This document shows, one piece after another, positions 1 through 10,654 of a stretch of DNA of 64,000 bases. This DNA is from Anadara kagoshimensis. Lineage: Eukaryota; Mollusca; Bivalvia; Arcoida; Arcidae. Within the stretch, counting starts at the first letter, position 1. Each line of letters starts with the position of its first letter. Location of the stretch: the NCBI GenBank assembly GCA_021292105.1, contig CM037868.1, forward strand, positions 35,343,523-35,407,522. Reading direction: 5' to 3'. A program made the translations under genes and the position numbers. The notes below the pieces were generated by a model, which was given only the letters and a program-made list of their open reading frames with translations, had not been told where the DNA came from and did no database searches.

Positions 1-51
1 TTATGAGTGAGTTACAAATACAATAATTTTTCTAATAAACATATAAGAAGT

Positions 52-398
52 TGAGTGAGTTGAGTTGAGTAATGGTGTTAAATGTTCCACTCAAAAATAT
101 TTCATATATATTTAGATGTCGCCAACTATAGGCAAAGGTGCAGAAATTTTGCCTGTGCGATGCGCGGATTGCATTATACAGCAGGGTTCTTATATCGAGC
201 CAAGCCCAACGTTACACGGGACCTCGTTTATTTTAAGTTCCCATTCGAAAAAAACTGTGACTTTCATTTTGTAATGCCGAGTGCTTGGCGAAAGAACAGT
301 CACTACCCATTTTCAAGTCTTGGGTCAGATCTGATCGAACCCACGACCTCCACTTACGGACCAAGAACTCTACCAACTGAGCTACCACGGTGTTTCAT
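52..398 (-). mobile_element. tRNA-derived SINE, family 1
   Basis: Read on the minus strand it has a tRNA-like head (tagctcagttggtagag-type A box, ggttcga-type B box), a body containing the complement of gaacttaaaataaacgaggtc, and a tail ending attactcaact. An open frame across it (82-450) is a by-product, not a gene. The copy in the duplicated block is at 44164-44508. Confidence 0.85.
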
Positions 399-511
399 AG
401 AAAAAGGTGATTACAAATTTCAATTCAAACATTTTGCTAACAGAATTTGAATTTGAACATGACCACAGTTTAATAGCTTTTACAGTCGAAAAGCTATCTA
501 GGTTACTGGAT

Positions 512-740
512 TGCCCTGGATATATTTGACGTCCCATACTGCCACGTTCCTTTCACACAATTTTGTTTACATACGTGGTGGGTGTAGCTAGCTCATAGGA
601 GGTGCTTACCCTTCCAGAGCACCGGCCTCACTTCCCTGGTGGAAGTTCACGTGTCTAACCAAACTTGTCAGTTCTAAAGTTTTTACTTTGCTTCTGGATT
701 GTGATACGGACATTGATTAGTATGTTTGTTTTTTATTACA
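512..740 (+). mobile_element. PLE 3' end (solo tail)
   Basis: Contains the end of the reverse transcriptase frame (tatatttgacgtc) followed by the roughly 215-nt 3' UTR and the terminal tagtatgtttgtttt. It is 5' truncated. The same sequence lies downstream of RT coding sequence at 4341-5280, which identifies the family. Partner copy at 44622-44850. Confidence 0.75.
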
Positions 741-984
741 ACTACGTAGTATATCTTACACGTCGGAATACTTGAGTTTAATTGGAAAAGCAAATTACGT
801 AGTTCATTGTTGTATACAAAATATATCCCATTTTTATGTCCGTTATGCAGATCACACAAATACATTTTTAAAAGATTTAACTTTAAGTTTTAGTGATATA
901 ACTATATCTTTGGGGCTATACTCAAACAAACAAGGACATCATACTAATTAGCAATATTGTGATGACACCCATTAATTTGTTTTA

Positions 985-1150
985 AAGACCGTCATGAATA
1001 AGAACAAGCTGTATCATATCGTGTAATTGTGAAACAAATACACCATAAACAGAAGAAGCAGGTATATTGCTGCATTTTATAGGAAAGTTGACAATAGAAA
1101 AAATGAAATCATCATGTTTGTTATACATCTTCAATGTATAAATTTTCAGT
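985..1150 (-). mobile_element. PLE internal fragment
   Basis: Matches the RT C-terminal region of the copy at 4720-4850 (caggtatattgctgcat and flanks) but lacks both ends. Partner copy about 45090-45255. Confidence 0.6.
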
Positions 1151-1279
1151 TGTGACAACAAACTCTGTGAGATGGCAAGGCAAATGAGTCGATAATATAT
1201 TCAATGTTCTTATAACTTTGAATGCATTTAAACTAAACTTTATTGATCATCATCTTATTTTTTTCTTTCTTTCAATCAG

Positions 1280-1318
1280 ATTTGAAAAAGAGAGACACAC
1301 AACAGGAAAAAGCATTCC
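1280..1318 (+). CDS. Peptide gene paralogue, exon 3 (39 nt)
   Basis: Phase: 2 nt completing a codon, then LKKRDTQQEKAF, then 1 nt. The KKR is a candidate prohormone-convertase site. The donor GTAAGT runs straight into a PLE 3' end in reverse orientation. Confidence 0.5.
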
Positions 1319-2571
1319 GTAAGTAATCAAAGACAAGCATACTACGAGTAATTCATGACCGAATCATAATCCAGAGTCAAAGTAAAAACTTTGGAACTGA
1401 CAAGTTAGGTCAGACACGTGAACTTCCACCAGGGAAGTGAGGCGGGGTGCCAAGGAAGGGTAAGCACGTGTGTATTCAACATTGTGTGAAATAAACATTC
1501 AAATATATTGAGGGCAATCCTGGACACAGAGACATAAAACTTATCAACAATATTGTTATGAAGGCCATAAAACTTTTTGAGGATCTTGATAAGCCTAAGC
1601 TTGCATTAACCCTGATTTATAAGATTTAAATTTGGTGGATACTACTACTGTTTTTAAAAATGTGAGAAATTATATGAATATATACCATCAGGTAAAAGTA
1701 TAACTTTAAGTATGACAATTTAGTAAATTTTAAAATAAAAAAACATTGTTGACAGAGTAAACGTTGTATTGTTACATTCTGTAAGTGTGTTAAAATATTA
1801 AAACTCCGAATTAGACGTATACGTGAGACTTACATGGTAGACTAGTATCAGAAAGATTCGAATTGTGATATTTTTATGACAGGAACTGTTATGCAACTAT
1901 CTTTCGCCCAGCTGTTTGTTCCTATGGGAAGTACGTGGTCAACTGGGTCTACCAAGCTACTAATGAGTAAAACTTGAAAAAGTTATTATTGTCCCAGCCA
2001 GTGGTTGTGGGGAGTTAGGAGTACGCTTCTTAAACTAGGATCTACCAGAGTAATATTTATACAACCGGTTTTTGCGCATAAGCCACCCATCTGTGTGGTA
2101 CAAAGGTGTACGACTGAGTCTTCCAAAACGTCTGGCATCTTAAAGTACAACAGAAATGTACATAATTGGTATATAATTATCAATGGCTTGATGCTGTAAC
2201 ATCATATTTTAGTGACAATTTATTTTAATGTAAACTAGAAACAGGGTTATTTAAATTTCAGTCTGTGGTAAAGGAGAGTTGGTTGTAAATTCCTTAAACT
2301 AGGATCTTTCAGACATCAGATTATCTGACGCCTTAGGCCACCCATCTGTTTGTCATTGTGCTACGTACATGATGGACTGAGTTTTACAAAAATAATGACC
2401 AAATAACAAAAGGGATGTTTACAATTTTGTAAATAATCGACGATGTACATGGTGCTGGTACATTTGATATTTTCAGGATATTTATTTTATTTATTTCTTA
2501 GTTTTATTGTCAATATTTTTTTCAAAATTTTAGATGGAGAAAGGAACGTGATTGAAAAGATGGCAAAATAG
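1280..2571 (+). CDS. 3' exons of a paralogous small secreted peptide gene (partial)
   Basis: Two coding exons lie at 1280-1318 and 2534-2571, with acceptors tttcaatcag and aaaattttag and a GTAAGT donor after 1318. They are base-for-base identical to exons 3 and 4 of the complete gene at 40505-46707 and end in the same TAG. They encode residues after the signal peptide: LKKRDTQQEKAF, then HGERNVIEKMAK. The signal-peptide exons should lie left of the window. An AATAAA is at about 2864. Expression is unproven, and the reading rests on splice signals, frame and the second copy. Confidence 0.45.
1326..1625 (-). mobile_element. PLE 3' end
   Basis: Begins (3' terminus) at aatcaaagacaagcatac directly after the exon 3 donor and runs through the UTR into the RT tail (aaactttttgaggatcttgataagcct). 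Partner copy 45437-45760. Confidence 0.75.
1626..2533. other. Intron sequence, no further feature
   Basis: Intron of the peptide paralogue. Short frames at 1986-2199 occur on both strands and show no family resemblance. The stretch is shared with 45761-46669. Confidence 0.5.
2534..2571 (+). CDS. Peptide gene paralogue, terminal exon 4 (38 nt)
   Basis: Follows acceptor caaaattttag. Encodes the end of the propeptide (GERNVIEKMAK) and TAG. Identical to 46670-46707. Confidence 0.5.
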
Positions 2572-3019
2572 AAAGAAGTATGAGCACCACTTCCTTTTTG
2601 AACAGACTATAGCTCCACGTCCGCGATTTTGCTTCATTTAATCAGTAACAATATATAAATTATTATAATTATTTTATTTTTACGGACGTTTTATGAGCCT
2701 TGTGTATATACATTTTTGTAATATTTTAGTAGATTTTTTCGCAGTATAAATTTATACAAGCTGGCTTTTTAATTCTTACTTCTATGCTACTAGAATGACA
2801 ATACATTTTTAAAAAAATATTTTTTTTTCCTTTTAAAATGTATATACAAAATTAATAAACGTTATTTATATACCACTAGAATATCTGTTGTTTTTATAAT
2901 TTCATTTTTTTTAAATAATGTAAATCAGAAACATGAATCTTCATGTCAAGGTTTTATCGTATTTGTAATCTCGCATCGACAAATATTTATCAATGCAAAT
3001 GTGATCAAAAATAAAAAAT

Positions 3020-3330
3020 CCTTATCCATGCCTTAATCATAATCCAGAAGCAAAGTAAAATCTTTGGAACTGACAAGTCAGGTTAGACACATGAACTTCC
3101 ACCAGGAAAGTGAGGCCGGTTGCTCTGGAAATGTAAACACATCCTGTTTAGATAGATACACCCGCCACGTGTGTAATCAAAATTGTAAAAAAGGAACATG
3201 GAACTATGGCGCGTCAAATATATGCAGGACAATCCTGGACACAGAGACATCAAGCTTATAAACAAACTTTTTGAGGGCCTTGATAAGCCTAGGCTTGCAA
3301 CATTCCTGATTCTACATTTTAGTGTCTATA
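3020..3330 (-). mobile_element. PLE 3' end
   Basis: Family tail (cataatccagaagcaaagt ... gcgtcaaatatatgcagg). Compared with 47155-47600 it lacks an internal stretch. Confidence 0.75.
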
Positions 3331-3344
3331 TCTCCGTTGCAATC

Positions 3345-3640
3345 GTAATACACAAAACTATACTAATTCATGTCTGAATCACACTCCAGAAGTAAAAACT
3401 TTAGAACTGAAAAGTTAAGTTAGACACGTGGACTTCCAACAGGGATGTGAGGCCGGGTGCTTTGGAAGGGTAAGCACCTCCTGTTTAGCTAGCTACATCC
3501 GCCACATGTGTTATCAATATTGTGTTTGTGTAAAAGGAACATGAAACTATGGGACGTCGAGTGATGACGGCCGTATTTCTTTATGAGGGTCTTAATAAGC
3601 CTAGGCTTATTTACATGGATCCTGTTTCGTTTTACAAAGT
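3345..3640 (-). mobile_element. PLE 3' end, diverged
   Basis: Tail plus RT C-terminal segment, with a second copy at 47865-48165. It directly abuts the previous copy, which gives a small cluster of PLE tails. Confidence 0.7.
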
Positions 3641-3800
3641 CCCCGTAGTGGAAAGAAGCTCTACCATACCAAATGTAATAAATACAAAAATAGACATACC
3701 CAAAAGTTCCAATCCAATAGCAACGTCAAAGCTTTGAAAACTGTTAAATTTAGATGAACAAGTGAACTTCAACAAAAAAGTAAGCGAATAAGTGATTTTG
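3632..3800 (-). other. Hydrophobic open segment, unknown
   Basis: The minus frame reads FDVAIGLELLGMSIFVFITF, a plausible membrane helix, and it is conserved in the second copy (48124-48300). No splice context or family was recognised. It may be a stray exon or chance. Confidence 0.2.
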
Positions 3801-3867
3801 TTTATTCGCTGTATTGCATGCAAATTAAAGAAAAAATTCATGTATACACCACTCAAAATTTGATTTA

Positions 3868-4085
3868 CAGTGAAATTTCCCTAAACCGGACACTCTCTAA
3901 AGCGGACAACTCTCTATTCCGGACAAAATATTTGGTCCCGAATTTATCCTTCTTTATTTCAAATAACAAGAACTTCTCTAAACCGGACACTCTCTATTCC
4001 AGACACCGGACAAACTTTTTAGTCCTAAGTTGCTTATATCCTTAAAAATTGAACCTCTCTAAACCGGACAACATTTTGATTTATT
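3868..4085 (+). mobile_element. Tigger/pogo-like terminal fragment
   Basis: Starts cagtgaaatttccctaaacc and carries repeated ctctctaaaccggacactct blocks, typical of Tc1/mariner-Tigger ends. Only one end is seen and there is no transposase. Partner 48388-48600. Confidence 0.55.
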
Positions 4086-4340
4086 TTGTAATTACTTTGT
4101 TTTCTTTTTTAGTTATATTAGTTTTAAACAGGTTTATAAAAATTTCCATTATGGACACTTAAAGTATAAGTTTTTTATTCTTATCTAAAATATTTGGTAT
4201 TTAATTTAATTACTCATTTGTTTATTTTTTCAAATATTATTCATCTATATTTTTTCTATTCTTTCTTTTTTTGATTTTTTTTTATAATCTAAATTTGTTT
4301 ATAAATTCATTTAATAATTGACACAATAACTTAAGATAAT

Positions 4341-5280
4341 CAAAAACAAACATACTACTAATCCATTTCCGAATCACAATCCAAAGCAAAGTAAAAACTT
4401 TGGAACTGACAAGTTAGGTTAGACACGTGAACTTCCACCAGGGAAGTGAGGCCGGGTGCTCCGGAAGGGTAAGCACCTCCTGTTTAGCTAGCTACACCCG
4501 CCACGTGTGTAATCAAAATTGTGTAAAAGGAACATGGAACTATGAGACGTCAAATATATCCAAGGCAATCCTGGACACAGAGACATCAAACTTATCAACA
4601 ATACTGTGACGGCCATAAAACTTTTTGAGGGCCTTGACAAGCCTAGGCTTGCAATATCCCTGAGTCAACAATTTATTTGCAAGCAGCCTACTTCGTTGTA
4701 CAAAGTCCCCGTAGTGGGAACAAGCTCTACCATAGCGTATTAATTGGGAAACAAATACACCATAAGCAGGAGAAGCAGGTATATTGCTGCATAAAAAAGG
4801 AAAGTTGACAATAGAAAAATTGAAGTCATCACGTTTGTCATAAAGTTTCAAATGTAGCCTTCCTGTGCGTCATAATTCAGGTATAAGTCTAAATATGAAG
4901 CAGAACTTGAGGAATCAGTCGTGTCTTTTATTTCAAGCTCACTAGGATAGATGACATTTATAGTCTCAAATTTAGAATTGTTAAGAGACAGAACGTCATC
5001 TATATATCTGTTGAGTTGAATGATTTGGCGACAGTTTTCTCTCCAGATTTAACAAGGTTCTGCATAAATTCTGCTTCGTAAGAATAAAGAAACAAATCAG
5101 CAAGCAATGGTGCACAGTTTGTACCCATTGGTATACCGATTGTTTGCTGAAAAACTATATTACCAAACACAACAAATATGTTATCTATCAAAAACTCCAA
5201 CATTTTGTTGATGGTATCTTCAGTATATTTTTGTTTGGAATCCGTATGGTGCTTGACAAATAGTCTTATTTTATTATCTA
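4341..5280 (-). pseudogene. Penelope-like retroelement, RT fragment with 3' UTR
   Basis: On the minus strand, 5203-5000 reads FQQTIGIPMGTNCAPLLADL, the RT motif of Penelope-type elements. A frameshift follows, then RYIDDVLSLNNSKF with the catalytic YIDD (about 5010-4970). After a stop the frame resumes with KLYDKRDDFNFSIVNFPF and SNIPASPAYGVFVSQLIRYG (4851-4540) and ends at a TAG. The 3' UTR continues to 4341. No GIY-YIG domain is visible. The element is broken and 5' truncated, so it cannot be active. It supplies the identity of the many solo tails in the window. A DIRS- or other RT-lineage assignment is possible but less likely. Confidence 0.8.
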
Positions 5281-5464
5281 TAGTTGCTACAGTTGTTTTG
5301 TTAATTATTATCCAGTAACACCTTTGGACTAAAGGGACTGGAAAAGTGTCGACACTAATGTTGTCCTCTCAGGGATTAATAAAGGTAGTATCAATTGCCT
5401 TTAGTACTCTAATTACTCTCGTAGAATCCTATTAAGAAAGTAAAAGGTGATTTAAAACCAAACA

Positions 5465-8400
5465 GTGATTTATTCATGTATAAAACAGGGGAAAATCCGA
5501 TTGATAATGACAATACGACAGGATATTTATATGAAATATTATACAAAGCTTGAAAATGCAGGTATTGAATTGTTTATGAAAAGAAATGTTATCGATATGA
5601 CAAACGAAGAATTTTGTTTGCCTGAAGAAATTAAAAGAGAAATGTTACTTAAACACTGTCAAAGCCGAAACATTGAAATAGTTGATGGTTTTGGACACAC
5701 AGATGATGAAGTGGTTAAACTGGATACGTTTACTATACAGAAAATCGTTCGAAGTAATATAGTCATTGGGTTCCCTTATACATGTTTTCTTTTCTGTTGC
5801 CATACAAAATATACAAAACGGAGGCAAAGTTTTTTGGGAATCCATTAGAAATACTTAAAAAGGACATTGACGATCTTGCAAACAGCAAGACAAAAGATGA
5901 AAAAAATACAGTATTGCCTATTGTCATACATGTTGTTAAATGGGGGTCGAATAAACTTAAAGAATGTGAATCACGAACTCTTTGACAATGTTGTTAAATC
6001 TTTAGAAATAAATTCGCCTACAGAGAGAGAAAGAAAAGAAGCTATGAGTTACTAAATCATAGGTTCATAGTTGGAGAATTCCATGGTTTTCTTTCAAACA
6101 TCGACAATTAACGAATGCGTTGCATTATCTTTTAAGGATGACAATATTTCATTGTTGTAAAAACCTGTAGTTTAGCTTTCATGTCTGAGTTTTTGAGACC
6201 AGCTAATTATAAAAAAGTTGAAGGAGAGGAATGTATAATATTACAAGCAGATGATTATAGGCATTGTTCAAAGAATATCAGAATCTCTTCGAATATTAGA
6301 TGAAGTATATATGATTGTTATATGGTTGGCTGCACATTCCTTTAATGGATGATTGCGGTTTTGTTGATTTATTCGTGGAGGTTTTAAAATCAAACAAATC
6401 ATGCAGAGAATTCATAAAGAATGATTGTCGTCCATTCATTAGTGCCTTATGTTCTGATAAAACATTTCTAATAGACAGGCTATATAATGCATTAAATGTA
6501 TCAATAAGCAAGATAAATATGCTTATTTACGTTTAACTGTGAAAATGAATAAAATCGACACCGCGATCTGGTTTCTTGAAAAAATTATGGTAGAGGAAAA
6601 AGATCTAAATGATTTGCTGATGTCAGTACAATCCTGCGACATGATGATAAAAATAATTCATCATGAAAAATTAAGAGGGTACCCTTTTTATCAGGGGGTA
6701 TTGACTAATCACTTTAATATCTTGTTAAATGTTATACGAACGTGTTGGAATTATGAAGTAGTTCATGCTTTGCTACATCAATGGCCAAAAATTGACCGTG
6801 AACTAGTGTTAAAATTACTATTTGCACTTATAATTTGCAATGACGAAAAATCAATTGATGTCATCCTAACAAGAAGACCTGATGTTTTAAGGCAACAAGA
6901 AATAGAAAACATATTGATAGTTTCGTGTTTGGCAGGCTGTAATAAAACTTTAGAATTAATTCTAAATAACAGGGCATATCCACTAAAACGAAACACTGTG
7001 CAAAACATGTTTGTATCAACCTATGCTACTGGACACAAACATTTGTTAAATTCTTTTCTTGATTTTAAGCTGAAAGAAATTTCTGAAGATATAAGAAATT
7101 TACATGTTTTAGCATATCTGGGAGAATTTGAGGCTTTCATGAAGCTCGTAAATATTGGTATGAATATTAATAGGAAAAGTGAAACAGACAGAAGCTTGGT
7201 GATGTATACTATCAAAGGCTACAAACGTGTCTTTGAATTAAGAAGGATTAGTAAAAAATTAAGAAAAATGGTTAAACATTGCAATCTGCCTGATATCAAT
7301 TACTTTGTTGAACATATTATACAAGAAATGGATGGTGATGCTACCACTGATGATGATGATGATGCGATTGATTGTGATGATAATGAAGGCGAATATAATG
7401 ATGATGATGATTATAATGTAACTCCACAGGGCACATATGGCTATAGAATGCTATTGAAATATCTGATGCAAACTGAAAATGCAACCTTAACAGATTTAGA
7501 TATGACATTGGACAAACATGGCAGTACTGTTGCACATTATTGTGTGTTTTTAATGACATTCAAACACTGACTTTAATAGAAAATACATATAAAAACGTAT
7601 TGTCATCAAAAACATGTGACGGTGTAACTTGTCTGCATGTGGCTGCATTATTCGGCAATTATAAGGTATTCAAGGTGTTAGCTGAGGCAGGGTTAAGCAT
7701 CAAAGAAAGGGATGCTTTTAGTAGAAGTGTTTTACAGTATGCTATGATTGGTTATGTTTCTGCTTTTAATTGCCATTGGGAAGGAATTAATAGTTGCAAA
7801 AACATACTCTCATATTACTTATCATTGAAAGGGTCATATAAACATCCCAAAAAAGACGACCTAAAAAAATCCTGAAATTTCTGTCACAAAATGAGGATGT
7901 CTGTTTGACAGATTTAGATATGGTAATGGATACGCATGACCGCACTATAGCACATTGTTGTGTGGTTTTTAATGATGTTCAAACATTGAATAGTCTGGTA
8001 AAAAGGTACAACAGCGTGTTATTATCAAAAACATGTGACGGTGTAACTTGTCTGCACATGGCTGCACTTTACGGCAGATATGATTTGTTTGTGTTGTTGG
8101 TCAAAACAGATTTAAGCATTAAAGATAGGGATAAGTATGGTATGAGCGTTTTGCAGTATGCTATCATTGGTTACTGTTCTGTTCTCGATTTGGATTTAAA
8201 CCAACTTTTCCATAAAAATTACGGTAGCACACTCTTATTAGAGCATTTCGAATGGCACAGACACATACATAAACGAGAGGGCTATAGAAAAATACTTGAA
8301 ATTTTGATTCAAAATGAAAATGTCTGTTTGACAGATTTAAATATGGTAATAGATCCCCATGGCACCACTATAGCACATTGTTGTGTGGTTTTAAATGATG

Positions 8401-9570
8401 TTCAAATACTAGATTTACTTGCAAAAAAATACATCAATATACTCTACTCAAAAACATATCAAAATATGACATGCTTTCACGTTGCTGCATTCGTTTGTAG
8501 AGTTCGTATAATTGAAACGTTAGTGCAGACAGGTTTAGAAATAACAGAAACAAATGATCTGGGTAGAAATTTGCTACAATGTGTTTTGGTGGGTTATAGA
8601 TTTTTGTGCTTTGGAGAGATAGACAGATCTATAGAGTCTGATAGATTTAAATTTGACGAAAACAAAACTAAAACAGAGGATATAGACACCAATGTTGATA
8701 CATCAGTTAACTGTGCTAATGATGAATCTACGGGTATGAATACAGGACACAATGATCATAACATGACTTCTTTAAAAGTTCAGGAGCACGGAAATAGAAT
8801 TATAGGCTTTTGTTGTGGATATTTTGTATTTTCTTTTGATTTATCCTTACGCGTTAATTTTGTTAAAGTTTCCGATTATACACAGATTCTGTTGCTTTTA
8901 GTTAACCATGGAATTAGTACTGATTTAGACATCATACTTGACGATCATGGATGCACTTTGGCTCATTACTGTGTAGTGAAAGACGATCAAGCTACTATAG
9001 ATTTACTACGGAAGGCGTGTCCCAGTGTACTGTCTAAGGAAAATTTCAATAAAGTCAAACCGATAGATGTTGCTGTATTTATGGGAAAATATAAAATATT
9101 TATAAAACTTTATTGTTCTCAACAGAACACTGAAGAATTAAATAAAATCTTATTAAAAGTAAAACAATACAAATAATATGGATATTCTGGAAGTAAATTT
9201 GTCAATTGTTTACCCAACTTTTCTTTTTATCCATGGGATGATGAAAGCGATTACGAAGCAATTGAAAGAGCAATCGAAATTAAATATATTGTCTAGTTGT
9301 GTGATTCAAATATAGATTCTGTATGTTTCAACAGTGTCGGTTGAATATGTCAAAACGCCTATGTTAGAAAATTTGGTCCTGTAGGTGGGTGTGGGAGTGG
9401 AAAATGACGATAGCGATGCAGTATGATATCAAAGGGGGAGAACTCCGTAAACTCGACAAGCACGAATGTACGTTGGCTCATTGTTGCGTAGTGAACGACG
9501 ACTAATCTACCTTAAAATTTACTACGGAAGGCATGCCCAAGTGTACAGTCTAAGTTGTGATTCAAATACA
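5465..9570 (+). pseudogene. STAND/NACHT C-terminal region with ankyrin-like modules, frameshifted
   Basis: Open blocks in changing plus frames carry one continuous protein. 5507-5815 includes VIGFPYTCFLF, and the next block has FFGNPLEILKKDIDDL, then GEFHGFLSNID, RPANYKKVEGEECIIL (from about 6196) and IPLMDDCGFVDLF (about 6339). These follow the order of the helical region after the NTPase in large metazoan NACHT-ankyrin proteins. From 6539 come helical repeats and an Asp-rich stretch (about 7340-7415). Four modules of about 140 residues follow (starts near 7490, 7905, 8329, 8920), each with TDLDMVMD..HG.T.AHCCVV and an ankyrin hallmark such as GVTCLHVAALFGNYKVF. The P-loop half is missing. 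About ten frameshifts occur, e.g. A-run 5814-5819, G-run 5942-5946, 6051, 7541-7550 (one G lost), A-run 7863-7869. In life such proteins are thought to act as intracellular sensors. Here it is a remnant unless the indels are sequencing errors. Confidence 0.8.
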
Positions 9571-9960
9571 GATTCTCTGTCTTTTAAAAGCTTTGGTTGA
9601 ATATGTCAATGCATTAGTTGTATCGTCAGTCTATCTATGGTTATTTAAAGGGAAATATAAAGCGTGAGTAATAACTTATACATATACATATTTACATATA
9701 CATATAAATACAACACGGGAGTGGAAAATGATTTTAGCAAAAAGACAATCACGAATCAATGTCAAATGGAGACAACTCTGGAAACTCTGGAAACTTTGAA
9801 GCATACGCTTTTATGCAGTATTATATTTTATCACAAACTAAATGACGAATTCGAAATTTACTACAATGGAAACGTTTTCATTATAAAAAAAATTAGTATA
9901 CAATCTGTTGCGGGTATAAAAATTATTCATAGCTCCCTCACTCAAAGGCAATAAATGTAT
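9180..9960 (+). pseudogene. Decayed further ankyrin modules
   Basis: Around 9462-9560 the frame reads HECTLAHCCVVNDD, then a stop, matching DHGCTLAHYCVV of the last intact module. 9290-9420 and 9552-9740 are an imperfect direct repeat (gtgattcaaatatagattct; ggagtggaaaatga). The array therefore continued downstream and has rotted. A 96-codon frame at 9664-9954 has no recognisable family. Confidence 0.55.
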
Positions 9961-10099
9961 AAAATGATACGATTTAATTATCATAAAAATTATTTGCGTG
10001 TAATTTTATTTTAAATTAAATATTTTTATCTTCTGGGAATTGTTTATGTAAATTCTGTTCGGAATTCAAAAATTCCATGATTTAGATGTCTCCCTTCAA

Positions 10100-10105
<6 letters not shown>

Positions 10106-10164
<59 letters not shown>
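10106..10164. repeat. (TA)n microsatellite
   Basis: Uninterrupted TA dinucleotides directly in front of a MITE. Confidence 0.95.
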
Positions 10165-10166
<2 letters not shown>

Positions 10167-10167
<1 letters not shown>

Positions 10168-10332
10168 AGTCCAGTCTGTCTATAAAAGCCACCAGTAAAA
10201 GTTGCAATAATGGGCAGGTGGCCTTTATATACGTTTAAATAATATAAACAGAGAACAATTGAGGTGCAATCTAGTTACCTTTATAAGCAGGTAGTCCTTA
10301 TATAGATGTGGCCTTTAAGGCAGGTTGGACTG
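10167..10332 (+). mobile_element. MITE, CAGTCCAACCTG family
   Basis: Ends cagtccagtctgtctataaa and ggcaggttggactg are inverted. Internal aataatataaacagagaacaattg is shared with seven other copies in the window. Family members are flanked by TA, typical of Tc1/mariner-type MITEs. Confidence 0.8.
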
Positions 10333-10650
10333 TACATATAAAATATAATAACATAATGTAACTGTTGTATTTTTGTTGTTGTTATAAGTTGTTATAAGTT
10401 GTTATTATATAAGAAATAAGGTAATTTTCCAAGGTCTATATGAACTTCCAAAGTATAATGGACTCTCTAGCGCGTTATGATAAGTTTGCCTAACACGGTA
10501 ATGGAAGTTATAGCACTATAAACGCCATTTCTAGACAGTTCAATGGTTATATTTACGTTTCGCAATTTTTGAAAATCTTATTTTTGTTTTTGAATCCTGA
10601 AATAAATTTAAAACACTGTCGTGTACGGCATGCAATTTCAATTGCTGGAA
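10333..10650. other. Intergenic, nothing recognised
   Basis: AT-rich sequence with short gttgttataagtt repeats near 10375-10405; no frame or family match. Confidence 0.5.
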
Positions 10651-10654
10651 GAAC

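Larger units (their letters stand above)
1..5474. repeat. Segmental duplication, copy A (left edge open)
   Basis: Near-identical in order and orientation to 44113-49673. Homology starts at base 1, so the unit continues left of the window, and it ends within a shared stretch (gatttaaaaccaaacagtga) near 5474, exactly where the NACHT-ankyrin remnant begins. Inside are a SINE, PLE 3' ends, two coding exons of the small-peptide gene and a Tigger-like end. Differences from copy B are short indels, a PLE body with reverse transcriptase at about 4570-5280 present only here, and absence of the TTAA-MITE found in copy B. Confidence 0.93.

Noticed and set aside
82..450. 122-codon open frame
   Set aside because: It lies across a reverse SINE and its flank; the same frame is broken in the second copy, so it is not a gene.
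1986..2199. Overlapping frames on both strands, kept in the duplicate
   Set aside because: Conservation is explained by the recent segmental duplication; the second copy differs by indels that shift the frame.
7341..7559. His-rich minus-strand frame
   Set aside because: Antisense of the Asp-rich stretch in the ankyrin pseudogene.
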